Shown: positions 50,877-60,059 of the stretch, piece by piece
Layout: each line of letters opens with the position of its first letter
Numbering within the stretch: position 1 is the first letter of the stretch
NCBI RefSeq assembly: GCF_004134865.1
Contig: NZ_SDPO01000003.1
Coordinates: 620,001-684,000 of the forward strand
Direction: 5' to 3'
Length of the DNA: 64,000 bases
From: Agromyces fucosus
GTDB taxonomy: Bacteria > Actinomycetota > Actinomycetes > Actinomycetales > Microbacteriaceae
Translations under genes and position numbers: made by a program
The notes under the pieces: generated by a model
The model's input: only the letters and a program-made list of their open reading frames with translations
Databases searched by the model: none
What the model was told of the DNA's origin: nothing

Positions 50877-51881
50877 ATGAGCAGCACGACTCCCGGATCC
50901 GACCCGGAACGTCACGAGGAAGAGACCGGTCCGGTCGACGACGCCTTCGTCGACGAGGCCGCGCCCGCGCCCGCTCCCGCGGTGGACGAGACGGGACCGG
51001 TCGACGAGCCGGCGCGCGTCGAGGGCGACTCATCAGCGGCCTCGGTCGATGCGGTCGAGCCCGGGACCGCTGATTCCGACCTGGCCGCCACGTCGCGCCT
51101 CGACGAGGCCGTCGAGCGGGCGAGTGCGCACCCGGCGCCGGAGGAGACCAACGGCATCGACGACCTGGATGCCTCCGCGACCCCTGAACCCGTCGCCGCC
51201 GACGCCGTGCGTCGTGAGACCTATGTGCCGTCCGCGACCATGGCAGCGGGAACCGCCGCCGGCGCCGCGACCCTCGCCGACGAGCCCGAACCCGTCTACG
51301 TCGCCCCGCAGCCCGGCCCGCAGACCATCTACGTGCAGGCGCCGACACCGCCGAAGGCGAGGGGCAACCGCGGCTTCGGTATGCTCGTCGCGCTCATCGG
51401 CACCGTCGCGTTCGGGGTGCTCTACGGAGCCATCGGCTATGCGCTCTACCTGAACTACGGGGCACCTGCCGGTGAGGCGATCGGCATCGCCGACTTCCTC
51501 CTCGAGCCCATGTACTGGGTTCCCGTCGTCGCCTTCTTCATCGGCTTCGCGCTGCTCGCGGCGATCGTGAACCGGGGTCCGTGGTGGGCCTACGCGGTGT
51601 TCGGCCTGCTCGTCGGCGTGCTCGTGTACTTCGCCTACATCGGCGGCTCGCTGCTCGGGGTGGAGGCCTGGACGCTCACGCTCGAGCAGGCCAACGACTT
51701 CATCGCCGAGCGGTGGCTCGACCCGTACGCGATCGTCGCAGCCGTCATCGCCCGCGAGATCCCGATCTGGCTGGGCGGATGGATCGCCGCTCGCGGACGC
51801 GCGGTGACCGAGCGCAACCGGCTCGCACTCGAGGCGTACGACCGCGAGCTCGCGGCCGGGCCCCAGGTGCAGCGGTACTGA
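50877..51881 (+). CDS. Multi-pass membrane protein with acidic N-terminal domain
   Basis: 334 residues from the ATG at 50877 (AAGGAG upstream). The first about 160 residues are acidic and Ala/Pro/Glu-rich, likely disordered, with DETGPVDE-type repeats. Four membrane helices follow (around 165-185, 205-225, 232-255 and 280-300). No catalytic motif is recognised. It precedes the type VII region and could belong to it, but it is separated from that set by two genes on the other strand. Confidence 0.75.
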   Translation: MSSTTPGSDPERHEEETGPVDDAFVDEAAPAPAPAVDETGPVDEPARVEGDSSAASVDAVEPGTADSDLAATSRLDEAVERASAHPAPEETNGIDDLDASATPEPVAADAVRRETYVPSATMAAGTAAGAATLADEPEPVYVAPQPGPQTIYVQAPTPPKARGNRGFGMLVALIGTVAFGVLYGAIGYALYLNYGAPAGEAIGIADFLLEPMYWVPVVAFFIGFALLAAIVNRGPWWAYAVFGLLVGVLVYFAYIGGSLLGVEAWTLTLEQANDFIAERWLDPYAIVAAVIAREIPIWLGGWIAARGRAVTERNRLALEAYDRELAAGPQVQRY

Positions 51882-51884
51882 TCG

Positions 51885-51914
51885 GCAGACGCCCGTCGGG
51901 CAGACGCCCGTCGG
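51885..51914. repeat. Two 15-bp direct repeats with small hairpins
   Basis: GCAGACGCCCGTCGG occurs at 51885-51899 and 51900-51914, between convergent genes. Each contains a GCCCG-T-CGGGC self-complementary stretch, which may help termination. Confidence 0.7.
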
Positions 51915-51926
51915 GCGGACGCGCAG

Positions 51927-52688
51927 CTAGTCGGACACCCCGCAGGGGCGGACGATCTCGCTCGGCGGGGCGACCGGCTGGTCGTCGCCCCATGCGCTGA
52001 ACGTGAAGGATCCATCGCCCGTGCGATCGCCGGCGGTGAAGTCGGTCGGCAGGGGAGCGCCCACGCGCGCGACGTGCATGATGCCCGCGGGAGCGGTCTC
52101 CCCGCCGAGCACGACGTCGAGCACCTCGGCGTCGGAGGGCGGCGACGGGACGCTCACGGAGTCGCTGGACTCGAGGAGCGCGCCGACGAGGTCGCCCGGG
52201 CGAAGCAGCGGTGACCACTGCTCGGCGAGCCCTTCGCCCGATGCGGCGCACACGAAGCCCTGCTCGAGCTCGGGGATGCCCATCTGCGCGGCGTACGCGG
52301 CGTTGCCGCGGAGGTAGGTGCGTCCGGCGGCGGCGACGACCTCGAAGCTCAGTCCGCCCGCCGTGACCGTCGCGGTGTACTCACCCGGACGCCCCCGGTA
52401 GTCGACGGCGAGCGCCCGGCCGGGCGCGGCTTCGACCTCGGGCGTCGCGGCGGTGAGTTCCGTGAACGTGCCGGAGTACGCGACGCTGCCGGCGGCTTCG
52501 ACGGCGTCGACGATCTCGCCGGCGGCATCGACCCCGGAGAGCAGCCAGAGGCCGTTTCCGTCGATCTGCGAGGGGTCGAGGTCGCCCAGGTCGTACTGCG
52601 TCGGCGTCGGTGGCGCCTCCTGCGGCGCGGCGCTGCACCCCGCGAGCGCGAGCGCTGCGATGCAGACGAGCGGGGCGCTCCGCCTCAC
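51927..52688 (-). CDS. Hypothetical lipoprotein
   Basis: 253 residues from a GTG at 52688 (VRRSAPLVCIAALALAGC). The lipobox LAGC gives lipidation at about residue 18. The mature protein is a soluble beta-rich domain with GTFTELTAATPEVEA, RTYLRGNAAYAAQMG and two late Cys. It resembles LppX/LprAFG-type extracytoplasmic domains only loosely. The start overlaps the stop of the upstream membrane-protein gene (GTGA), so the pair is coupled. Divergent from the type VII genes. Confidence 0.78.
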   Translation of the reverse strand: MRRSAPLVCIAALALAGCSAAPQEAPPTPTQYDLGDLDPSQIDGNGLWLLSGVDAAGEIVDAVEAAGSVAYSGTFTELTAATPEVEAAPGRALAVDYRGRPGEYTATVTAGGLSFEVVAAAGRTYLRGNAAYAAQMGIPELEQGFVCAASGEGLAEQWSPLLRPGDLVGALLESSDSVSVPSPPSDAEVLDVVLGGETAPAGIMHVARVGAPLPTDFTAGDRTGDGSFTFSAWGDDQPVAPPSEIVRPCGVSD

Positions 52689-53209
52689 GACGCGGCGTCG
52701 GCGACGCACGCGCTCTGCGCGCGCTGCGAGCCGAGAGTCGAGGCGTCGAGCGAGACGTCGCCGGAGGTGGCGGTCGGCCGCACGACGAAACAGGTGTCGT
52801 TCTCGTAGATGCCGAGTGCCGCGGGGAGCCAGGCCTCGGTGCCCGTCACCCACTGGGTCAGGTCGGTCGATTCGCCGTCGCCGTGCACGGCGTACACGCT
52901 GTACGCCGCGTCGGGGCCGCTCCAGTCGAGGTGGGCGTTGCCGCCGTCCACGCTCAGGGAGAGGCCGCTGACCGCGACCGAGTCGTCGTTCAGGGCCGAG
53001 ATGACGAACCAGGCGACGGCGCCGGCGAGGGCGACGAACGTCAGTGCGATCGAGACGATGAATGCCGGATGCCGCCACCACTTGCGTTCCCGGGCCGGCG
53101 CCTCCGCCAGCTCGGGGAGCACGGAACCCGTCGTGCCGAGCGGCCGGGTGACTCCGGTCTGAGGCAGGTGCGTCTGTCCGGGCGCGGTGCCGAGCGAGGT
53201 GTTCTGCAT
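52685..53209 (-). CDS. Single-pass membrane protein, fibronectin-like outer domain
   Basis: 174 residues from the ATG at 53209 (AAGGA upstream). A cytosolic N-terminus of about 52 residues is followed by one membrane helix (about 53-75) and an outer domain with LSVDGGNAHLDWSGPDAAYSVYAVHGDGE, typical of a fibronectin type III-like strand pattern, plus two Cys. It is coupled to the lipoprotein gene. It is divergent from the exported protein of the type VII locus; the shared 106-bp gap suggests joint regulation. Confidence 0.72.
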   Translation of the reverse strand: MQNTSLGTAPGQTHLPQTGVTRPLGTTGSVLPELAEAPARERKWWRHPAFIVSIALTFVALAGAVAWFVISALNDDSVAVSGLSLSVDGGNAHLDWSGPDAAYSVYAVHGDGESTDLTQWVTGTEAWLPAALGIYENDTCFVVRPTATSGDVSLDASTLGSQRAQSACVADAAS

Positions 53210-53315
53210 CGGGTCCTTCCCTGGCGGCGCCGAACGAAACGGCCGGCTCCGGCCGACCGCGTACCATGGTATCCCGAACGCCGGGGCACGGATCGTGCAC
53301 GACGACGGGAGAGCA

Positions 53316-54422
53316 GTGGGCAGAGCGAGCGGCCGTCGGGCCGTGACGGCTTCTCTCGCGCTCGCGTGCGCCCTCGCGGCGTGGTCGGCGGCGGCGCCGG
53401 TGCATGCCGATGAAGGCACGGATGCCGCGGCTCCCGGTTCGGCGTCGGGTCCGACGGCGATCTCGGTGCCCTATCTCGGCTCGGCTGCCATCGAGCCGGG
53501 CGAGGGCTGGTCGATCACGGACTGCGCGGGACCCAGCACCGCGACGGCGCTCGTGGTGGCGTGCGAGCCCACGAAGATCACCCTGAGCGCGACGAGCTAC
53601 GATCACGACGCCGGCGTCGTGACCGTGCCGGTGCCGCTCTCGAACGGGCGCACCTCGATGACCGTCGACTACTCGGTGTCGCTCGCGCCGCCCGAACCGC
53701 CCACGGTCGCCGAGAGCGCGTACGGCTTCCCGGTCGCCGCAGGTTCGACCGTCATGCTGCCGTTCAGCGACCTGGGCATCGCGTGCGCGGTCTGCGTGAA
53801 CGGCGGAGCCTTCGACGTCGTCGAGGTGCGGCCGTCTTCCGCCGGCACGGCTGCGTCGAACGGCACCCACCTCGTCTTCCGGCCGTCGGAGCGGTTCGAG
53901 GGCGCCGCCGAGATCGTCGTTCGCTACGCCGACGACTTCGGCACCTGGTCGGCCGATGCCGCGATCACCGTTCCGGTCTACTCGCCGCGGAACCGCCTGG
54001 TCGCGACGAGCGTGTTCGTCGGGCTCTCCGACGCGCCGCAGAACATCGACCTGCTGCCGCTGGCCTTCCGTTTCGGGGGAGGCGACGCCGAGGTCAGCCT
54101 CGTCGGTTGCGGCTCGGCCGTGCACGGCACGGTGGTCTGCGCACCCGACGGTTCGGCCGTGTACGCTCCGGGCACCGCCTCGGTCGATCAGTTCAGCTAC
54201 CACGTCGTGTCCGCCGACGGCGAGCACGCCACCGGCTCGGTGACCCTCGTCGCGGATGCTCCGCCCGAGCCGTCGCTCGTGCCGGGTTCCGCGACGCAGG
54301 GCGATGATGGCGTACCGTCGAAGATCGTTCCGCGCGTGCCGGTCGACGGCGACGCATCCGGTCCGCGTGGCGGGATCTTCGCGTCGCTCATCGAGACGTT
54401 CGACCGGGCCGGTGTGCGATGA
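53316..54422 (+). CDS. Exported Ig-like domain protein of the type VII locus
   Basis: 368 residues from a GTG at 53316 with GGGAGA upstream. Signal peptide (VTASLALACALAAWSAAAPVHA|DE). The mature part has three to four Ig/cadherin-like modules, with AYGFPVAAGSTVMLPFSDLG, IVVRYADDFGTWSADAAITVPV and SVDQFSYHVVSADGEHATGSVTLVADA. The C-terminal region is polar and has no second membrane helix. It lies 40 nt before the EssC/EccC gene on the same strand. A role as extracellular component or substrate of the secretion system is inferred. Confidence 0.75.
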   Translation: MGRASGRRAVTASLALACALAAWSAAAPVHADEGTDAAAPGSASGPTAISVPYLGSAAIEPGEGWSITDCAGPSTATALVVACEPTKITLSATSYDHDAGVVTVPVPLSNGRTSMTVDYSVSLAPPEPPTVAESAYGFPVAAGSTVMLPFSDLGIACAVCVNGGAFDVVEVRPSSAGTAASNGTHLVFRPSERFEGAAEIVVRYADDFGTWSADAAITVPVYSPRNRLVATSVFVGLSDAPQNIDLLPLAFRFGGGDAEVSLVGCGSAVHGTVVCAPDGSAVYAPGTASVDQFSYHVVSADGEHATGSVTLVADAPPEPSLVPGSATQGDDGVPSKIVPRVPVDGDASGPRGGIFASLIETFDRAGVR

Positions 54423-54462
54423 CGACGATGGCGGGGCGGACCGCGACAGAGAGGTGTGCAGC

Positions 54463-57400
54463 ATGAGCGTTCGACTGACGATCGGCGAGCCGGTCGCGGC
54501 GGGCAAGCCGGCATCGTGGCTCCTGAAGGTCGATGAGGCGACGACCGTCGGCGAGGTCGCGGAGTCGCTCGGCGTCGTGCCGAGCGTGCTCGACCCCCAC
54601 GCGGGCACCGCGACCCCGCTGGCGGAGTCGGCGCTCCTGTCGGGGTCGACCGTTCCGGTCGCGGGCTCGCCGCTGCTCTCGCCGGGTACCCTCCGCCTCG
54701 AGGTCGTGGGCGGCCCGTTCGCGGGCGAGAGCGTGCCGATCCAACGCGGCGCGACGATCACGATCGGCACCGCGGCATCCGCTGGACTGACCATCGCCGA
54801 CCCCGCGCTCGCGCCGCAGCACGCCGCCCTCGCGTTGAACGCGGCGGCGACGCTCGAGAACGGTCGGCCCGCTCCGCTCGCGGCGACCCTGGCGCCGGCG
54901 GTCGCGGGCGCGCCGATCTGGGTGAACGGCGAGCCGATCGACGGCGAGGTCGCGCTCGTGCCGGCCGACCTGTTCCAGATCGGCAGCAGCATGTTCCGCA
55001 TCGGCATGGCCCCGGGCTCCGACGCGGACCTCACGCGCGACGCGCTCGGCGGTCGCGGGTTCAACCGTCCGTCGCGCATCGAGCCCTCGCAGGCGCAGCC
55101 GGTCGTGCAGTTGCCCGGCGACAAGCCCGAAGACCCCGACCAGTCGCCGATGCCGTGGCTGTCCGCGATCATCCCGGTCGTGCTGGGCGTCACGATGGCG
55201 ATCGTGTTCGCGCGTCCCATCATGCTGCTCATGGCGGCGGCGAGCCCCATCATGGTCGTCGGCTCCTTCATCGCGAACCGGAAGCTCGCGAAGAAGAAGG
55301 GGCTGAAGACCGAGAAGCAGTGGATCGAGGAGATCAAGGTCGCCGAGCGCCGCATCAGCGACCTCGCTCGGATGCAGCGACTCCAGGGCTGGTATCGCAT
55401 GCCCGACCCGGTCGTGATCGCGGACATCGCGCTGCGACCCCTCTCGAGGCTGTGGGAGCGACGCAAGTCCGACGCCGACGCCCTGCAGCTCCGCGTGGGC
55501 GTGACGGAGGTCACCCTCGACGTGCGCTTCGAGGGCGGTGGCAAGGACCGTTCCGCGCCGGCCCGGGTCGGCGTCACGCCCGAGCCGGTCGCGGCCGATC
55601 TGCGGTCGGGCGTCGTCGGTATCGCCGGGCCCTCCGACGCCGTGCGCAACCTGGCTCGCGCGATGGTCACCTCGTTCGCCACGCTGCGCTCGCCGCGCGA
55701 CGCCGAACTCGTCGTGATCTGCGATGCCGCGGCCGACGCCGAATGGGCGTGGACCCAATGGCTTCCGCATGTCCAGGCGAGCGGTTCGGTCACCGCGATG
55801 ATCGGCAACACCGACGACAGCCGCCGCGAGCGACTCCGCGAGGCCGCCGTCACGCTCGAGACCCGCATGCGCCTGTCGGGCCAGCGAGGCGCCGTCGTCC
55901 CGACCGACATCCTCATCGTCGTCGACGGCATCCGCGAGTACCGCATGCTTCCCGGCATGGTGCCGCTCCTCGAGCACGGCGCTGCGCACGGCATCCACAT
56001 CATCGCGCTCGACTCCGAACGCGCTCGACTGCCCGAGGAGGCCGCGAGCGTCGTGGTCGTCGACTCGACGGACCCGTCGATCGGCCGGTTCGAGACCGGC
56101 AAGGAGTACTTCCCGACGGTGCTGCTCGACGGCGTCTCCCTGAGCGCCGCCGAGCGGATCGCCCGCAGCCTCTGCTCCATCCAGCACGTCAGCGGAGTCG
56201 GCGACGACGCCATGCTCCCCACGAGCGTGCGAATGGTCGACCTGCTGAAGATCGATCTCGACGACCCCGCGCCCATCATGCAGCGCTGGACGAAGCAGCC
56301 CCGGAACACCTTCGTCGTGGTCGGCGCCAACGCCGACGGCGAGTTCGCGCTCGACATCTCGCGCGACGGCCCGCACGCGCTCGTCGCCGGCACGACGGGT
56401 TCGGGCAAGTCCGAGTTCCTGCAGGCGCTCGTCGTGAGCCTCGCGATGGCGAACCGGCCCGACGCGCTGAACTTCGTGCTCGTCGACTACAAGGGCGGTT
56501 CCGCGTTCGCCGACTGCGAGCGCCTGCCGCACACGGTCGGCATGGTCACGAACCTCGACGCGCGCGAGACGGAGCGCGCACTCGCCTCGCTCGATGCCGA
56601 GCTGAAGCGGCGTGAACGCGTGCTCAGAGACATGAACGCGAAGGACGTCGAGGGTGCCTGGGCGAAGGACGCCGACACCGCGGCCAAGCGAGGTCTCGCC
56701 CGGCTCATGATCGTGATCGACGAGTTCGCCGAGCTGAAGACCGAGCTGCCCGAGTTCATCGACGGACTTGTGCGCATCGCTCGCGTCGGCCGTTCGCTCG
56801 GTGTGAACCTCGTGCTCGCCACGCAGCGTCCGTCCGGCGTCGTCACGCCCGAGATGCAGTCGAACATCAGCCTGCGGGTCGCGCTGCGCGTCACCGACCG
56901 GGCCGACTCCTCCGACATCCTCGGATCCGGCGAGGCGGCGCTCATCAGCTCGTCCACTCCGGGTCGGGGCTTCGTGCGGCTCGGTCCGTCCGCGGCGCCG
57001 GCCGGCTTCCAGACCGCCCGGGTCGCCGGCATCCGGCCGGGCGTGCAGCGTGCGGTCAAGTCGCTGCCGCCGAAGGCTCCGCTCGAGTGGGAGTCGCTCG
57101 GCTTCCCCGCGCGGTACCCGAGCGCCGGGCCCACGCACGCCGCCAACACCGATCACGACGACACCGACCTGCGAGCCCTCGTCGACGTGATCACGCTCGC
57201 CACGCAGCAGATGGGCATCGCGAAGAACCCGTCGCCGTGGCTGCTGCCGTTGCCCGCCGTGCTCCCGCTCGAGCGTTTCGCCGACCAGCAGGTCGCGCGC
57301 ACGTCGCTCGTGCTCGGCCTCGAGGACGTGCCGGGGGAGCAGTCGCAGCGGAGCCTCACGTGGGACATCGCGAACGGCTCCCACGTGCTGTTCATCGGCG

Positions 57401-58803
57401 GCTCGATGTCGGGCCGCACGACCGCACTGCGAACGATGCTCGCCCAGACGGTGCAGCAGTTCTCTCCAGCCGACCTGCACCTCTACGTCATCGACTTCGG
57501 CAACGGCGCCCTGCTTCCGCTCGCCGACGCCCCGCACTGCGGCGCCGTCGTGACGCAACTGGACGCCGACCGGCTGCCGCGACTCGTGCAGCGGCTGCTC
57601 GAGGAGCTCACGAGCCGGCAGTCGATCCTCTCGGCGGCCGGCGTCGGCCACATCAACGAGCAGCGCGCGCAGGCCGGAGTCGCCGACGCGCTGCCGTACG
57701 CCGTCATCGCCCTCGACGGGTGGGAGCGGATGCTCTCGACCATGAACGCCGACCAGCTCATCGCCTTCCGCGACCAGTTCATGCGCGTGCTGCGCGAGGG
57801 ACCGGCGGTCGGTGTGCGCGTGCTGATCACCGGCGACCGGTCGATCTCCGGTGACAAGGTCAGCTCGTTCATCGACGAGCAGTACGTGCTGCCGCTCCGC
57901 GACATCAGCGACTACCGCACCGCCGGCATCATGGCGAAGGACATTCCGCTCGACCTGCCGCCGGGCCGTGTGCTCTTCGGAGCTGCGGGCACCGAAGCGC
58001 AACTCGCCGTGCTCGCACGGGACACGAGCGGCGAGGCCCAGACCACGGCGCTGCGCCGGGTCGTCGAGCAGGTCCGCGATCACTTCGACCAGTATCCGCA
58101 GCTCGCGGAGCTCGCCCAGCCGTTCCGGGTCGACCCGCTGCCCAACTACATGGCGCTCACCGCGGCGTACGAGCTGCCGCTCGGCGACTCAGGGGCGGCC
58201 GACGGGCCGGTGGTCGCCGTCGGCGGCGACCACCTGTCGCGATTCACGCTGGACTGGCCGGCCGAGGGCGGCTTCATCGTCACCGGCGGTCGCAAGTCGG
58301 GTCGTTCCTCGACGCTGGCCGCACTGCTGCACCAGCTCGCATGGCGCAAGGAGCCGCTGCTCGTGGTCTCGGCGCGGCCGTCCGTGCTGACCGAGGTCGC
58401 CGCCGGGCACTCGGTTCCCGTCATCTCGGCAGGCGACACCACGCCGGCCCAGCTCGACGAGATCCTCGATGCCCTCGGCGAGCGGGCCACGATCGTGGTC
58501 GATGACGCCGAGAACTGGAAGAACGCACCGATCGAGCATTCGCTGGTCGGGGTCAAGCACCGGGCCTCGTTCGTCGTCGCCGCCGACGCGGAGTCCGTCT
58601 CCACGCTGTTCGGCGGCCCGTTCGTCGAGGCGAAGAAGGCGCGCCGCGCGCTCGTCCTGCGCCCCGAGTCCGCCGTCATGGGCACCCAGGCGATCGGCAG
58701 TCCGATCCCGAAGTTCATGCTCGGACGCGGTTCCGCCGGTGGCGGGGTCTTCACGACCTCCGCCGGATGGATGCCGGTGAGGGTGCCCGACATCCGCCAG
58801 TGA
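54463..58803 (+). CDS. Type VII secretion system ATPase EccC/EssC-like (FtsK/SpoIIIE family)
   Basis: 1446 residues from the ATG at 54463. A ubiquitin-like N-terminal region (about 1-75) leads to an FHA-like domain (about 80-180) with SGLTIADPALAPQHAALAL-type strands. Two membrane helices (about 230-270) follow. Then three FtsK-type ATPase domains: the first has a proper Walker A GTTGSGKS (about residue 643), the second GGSMSGRTT (about 979) and the third GGRKSGRSS (about 1275), both with Arg in place of the usual Lys. This is the motor and substrate-recognition core of type VII systems. Confidence 0.93.
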   Translation: MSVRLTIGEPVAAGKPASWLLKVDEATTVGEVAESLGVVPSVLDPHAGTATPLAESALLSGSTVPVAGSPLLSPGTLRLEVVGGPFAGESVPIQRGATITIGTAASAGLTIADPALAPQHAALALNAAATLENGRPAPLAATLAPAVAGAPIWVNGEPIDGEVALVPADLFQIGSSMFRIGMAPGSDADLTRDALGGRGFNRPSRIEPSQAQPVVQLPGDKPEDPDQSPMPWLSAIIPVVLGVTMAIVFARPIMLLMAAASPIMVVGSFIANRKLAKKKGLKTEKQWIEEIKVAERRISDLARMQRLQGWYRMPDPVVIADIALRPLSRLWERRKSDADALQLRVGVTEVTLDVRFEGGGKDRSAPARVGVTPEPVAADLRSGVVGIAGPSDAVRNLARAMVTSFATLRSPRDAELVVICDAAADAEWAWTQWLPHVQASGSVTAMIGNTDDSRRERLREAAVTLETRMRLSGQRGAVVPTDILIVVDGIREYRMLPGMVPLLEHGAAHGIHIIALDSERARLPEEAASVVVVDSTDPSIGRFETGKEYFPTVLLDGVSLSAAERIARSLCSIQHVSGVGDDAMLPTSVRMVDLLKIDLDDPAPIMQRWTKQPRNTFVVVGANADGEFALDISRDGPHALVAGTTGSGKSEFLQALVVSLAMANRPDALNFVLVDYKGGSAFADCERLPHTVGMVTNLDARETERALASLDAELKRRERVLRDMNAKDVEGAWAKDADTAAKRGLARLMIVIDEFAELKTELPEFIDGLVRIARVGRSLGVNLVLATQRPSGVVTPEMQSNISLRVALRVTDRADSSDILGSGEAALISSSTPGRGFVRLGPSAAPAGFQTARVAGIRPGVQRAVKSLPPKAPLEWESLGFPARYPSAGPTHAANTDHDDTDLRALVDVITLATQQMGIAKNPSPWLLPLPAVLPLERFADQQVARTSLVLGLEDVPGEQSQRSLTWDIANGSHVLFIGGSMSGRTTALRTMLAQTVQQFSPADLHLYVIDFGNGALLPLADAPHCGAVVTQLDADRLPRLVQRLLEELTSRQSILSAAGVGHINEQRAQAGVADALPYAVIALDGWERMLSTMNADQLIAFRDQFMRVLREGPAVGVRVLITGDRSISGDKVSSFIDEQYVLPLRDISDYRTAGIMAKDIPLDLPPGRVLFGAAGTEAQLAVLARDTSGEAQTTALRRVVEQVRDHFDQYPQLAELAQPFRVDPLPNYMALTAAYELPLGDSGAADGPVVAVGGDHLSRFTLDWPAEGGFIVTGGRKSGRSSTLAALLHQLAWRKEPLLVVSARPSVLTEVAAGHSVPVISAGDTTPAQLDEILDALGERATIVVDDAENWKNAPIEHSLVGVKHRASFVVAADAESVSTLFGGPFVEAKKARRALVLRPESAVMGTQAIGSPIPKFMLGRGSAGGGVFTTSAGWMPVRVPDIRQ

Positions 58804-58885
58804 CCGGAGCATCCGTCCGTCGCCGTACACTGGATGCCGGACCCCGGGGCGAACGCCCCGATCGTCGACGAAGGGAAGTTCGCCC

Positions 58886-59506
58886 GTGGCCTCCACGCGT
58901 TGCGTCTACTGCGATGCGACCCTGCAGCCGAACAGCATGTTCTGTCTGGAGTGCGGGCAGCTGATCCCGCAGTCGGCCAAGCCGCCGGTGCCCGCGCAGT
59001 TCTCTCCCGGCGCGTCGCTGGCAGCTGCCTCGCCGCAGCAGAAGGCTCCCACCGCCGTGTCGGCGGTCGAGCCCGTGCCGCTTCCCGGCACCCTCCCGTG
59101 GCAGCAGCGCGGCACCGCGCAGCCCGAGGCGCCCGCCGCGGAGCCCGCGGCGGCCGTCGAGGTCCGGCCGCACCTGACCCGCGCCGAACTCGTCTTCTCG
59201 ACCGGGCAGCGCGTCCGCATCTCCGGCAACGCCGTCATCGGGCGCAAGCCGGCCCAGACGGCGCAGGCGACCGGTGCGCAGGCGATCGAGGTCGAAGACG
59301 ACACCCGGTCGATGTCGCGGGTGCATCTCTTCCTCGAGCTGAACGACGGCGTGCTGGTGGTCGGCGACGCGGGTTCGAGCAACGGCTCCGGAGTGCAGCG
59401 CGATGGCGTGCTCGTCCCGCTCGAGAGCGGCGGCACGAAGGTGGAGGTCGGTCCGGGCGACACCGTCTGGGTCGGCGACGTGAACTTCGTCATCCACGCC
59501 GCCTGA
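58886..59506 (+). CDS. Zinc-ribbon FHA domain protein of the type VII locus
   Basis: 206 residues with a GTG start (VASTRCVYCDATLQPNSMFCLECGQ). A four-Cys zinc ribbon (CVYC and CLEC) is followed by a Pro/Ala linker and a C-terminal FHA domain (about 105-205) with GRKP, SMSRVHLFLE and DAGSSNGSGV, the phosphothreonine-binding loop set. It probably recognises a phosphorylated protein, linking Ser/Thr kinase signalling to secretion. No kinase is in the window. TACACT at 58826-58831 may be its -10. Confidence 0.87.
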   Translation: MASTRCVYCDATLQPNSMFCLECGQLIPQSAKPPVPAQFSPGASLAAASPQQKAPTAVSAVEPVPLPGTLPWQQRGTAQPEAPAAEPAAAVEVRPHLTRAELVFSTGQRVRISGNAVIGRKPAQTAQATGAQAIEVEDDTRSMSRVHLFLELNDGVLVVGDAGSSNGSGVQRDGVLVPLESGGTKVEVGPGDTVWVGDVNFVIHAA

Positions 59507-59556
59507 GGCGGATCGCGGCCGCTGCCGCGTCCCCGAGGCGGGAGACCTTCCGCTCC

Positions 59557-59582
59557 GCCCATGGGGAGTGCTCCCCATGGGC
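59557..59582. promoter_or_regulatory. Perfect 26-bp palindrome upstream of the WXG100 genes
   Basis: GCCCATGGGGAG (59557-59568), TG, CTCCCCATGGGC (59571-59582). A TAACGT -10 candidate follows at 59601-59606, so the palindrome overlaps the -35 position. It is a likely operator for the downstream esx genes; a terminator is less likely because no T-tract follows. Confidence 0.6.
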
Positions 59583-59694
59583 TCATCGCCGATCGCCCGG
59601 TAACGTACAGGTGTCGGGTCGTCAGAGCATCCAAGAGCGGATGCCTCGGCCCACGTGCGAACCGAACGTTCCTGTTGATCCCACGGAGGAAACC

Positions 59695-59988
59695 ATGGCG
59701 GAAATCCGCGTCACTTCTGACTCGCTGGCCGGCGTCGCCGGGCAGCTCTCGAGCGGCTCGCAGTCGATCGAGTCCCAGCTCTCGAACCTGAAGTCCCTCG
59801 TCGAGGGCCTGATCTCGGGCGACTGGTCGGGCACCGCATCGCAGAGCTTCAACGAGCTCTACTCGCAGTGGGACCAGGCCGGTCTGCAGCTCAAGGAGTC
59901 CCTCCAGGGCATCAGCGACCTGCTCAACCAGGCTGCGCTGTCGTACGAAGACAGCGAGAACGCGATCGCCGGCACCTTCAACGGCTGA
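59695..59988 (+). CDS. WXG100 family type VII secretion protein
   Basis: 97 residues, the canonical size. Helix 1, DWSGTAS turn (the WXG signature, W about residue 43), helix 2 with SFNELYSQWDQAGLQLKESLQGISDLL. The C-terminal YEDSENAIAGTF contains a YxxxD/E-like signal (YEDSE) for type VII export. GGAGGA precedes the ATG. It is the classic secreted small partner of the ATPase and is followed by a hairpin, which may raise its level over downstream genes. Confidence 0.95.
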   Translation: MAEIRVTSDSLAGVAGQLSSGSQSIESQLSNLKSLVEGLISGDWSGTASQSFNELYSQWDQAGLQLKESLQGISDLLNQAALSYEDSENAIAGTFNG

Positions 59989-60006
59989 CGAACCCCATTC
60001 TCAGGT

Positions 60007-60029
60007 GCCGACGCGATCTGCGCGTCGGC
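60007..60029 (+). terminator. Hairpin after the WXG100 gene (possible attenuator)
   Basis: 9-bp arms (60007-60015 and 60021-60029) with a 5-nt loop lie 19 nt after the WXG100 stop and before the next gene on the same strand. Partial termination would explain unequal expression. Confidence 0.5.
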
Positions 60030-60059
60030 GCTTGAGTCGTTCACCCCTCAGGAGCTCGC

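Noticed and set aside
53149..53180. LPQTG motif in the membrane protein at 52685-53209 as a sortase signal
   Set aside because: It is in the N-terminal cytosolic segment before the membrane helix, not before a C-terminal anchor, so it cannot be a sorting signal.
54388..58083. A 1231-codon minus-strand frame opposite the type VII ATPase
   Set aside because: Shadow frame of compositional origin, dominated by Arg, Asp, Gly and His. The sense strand encodes conserved ATPase motifs.
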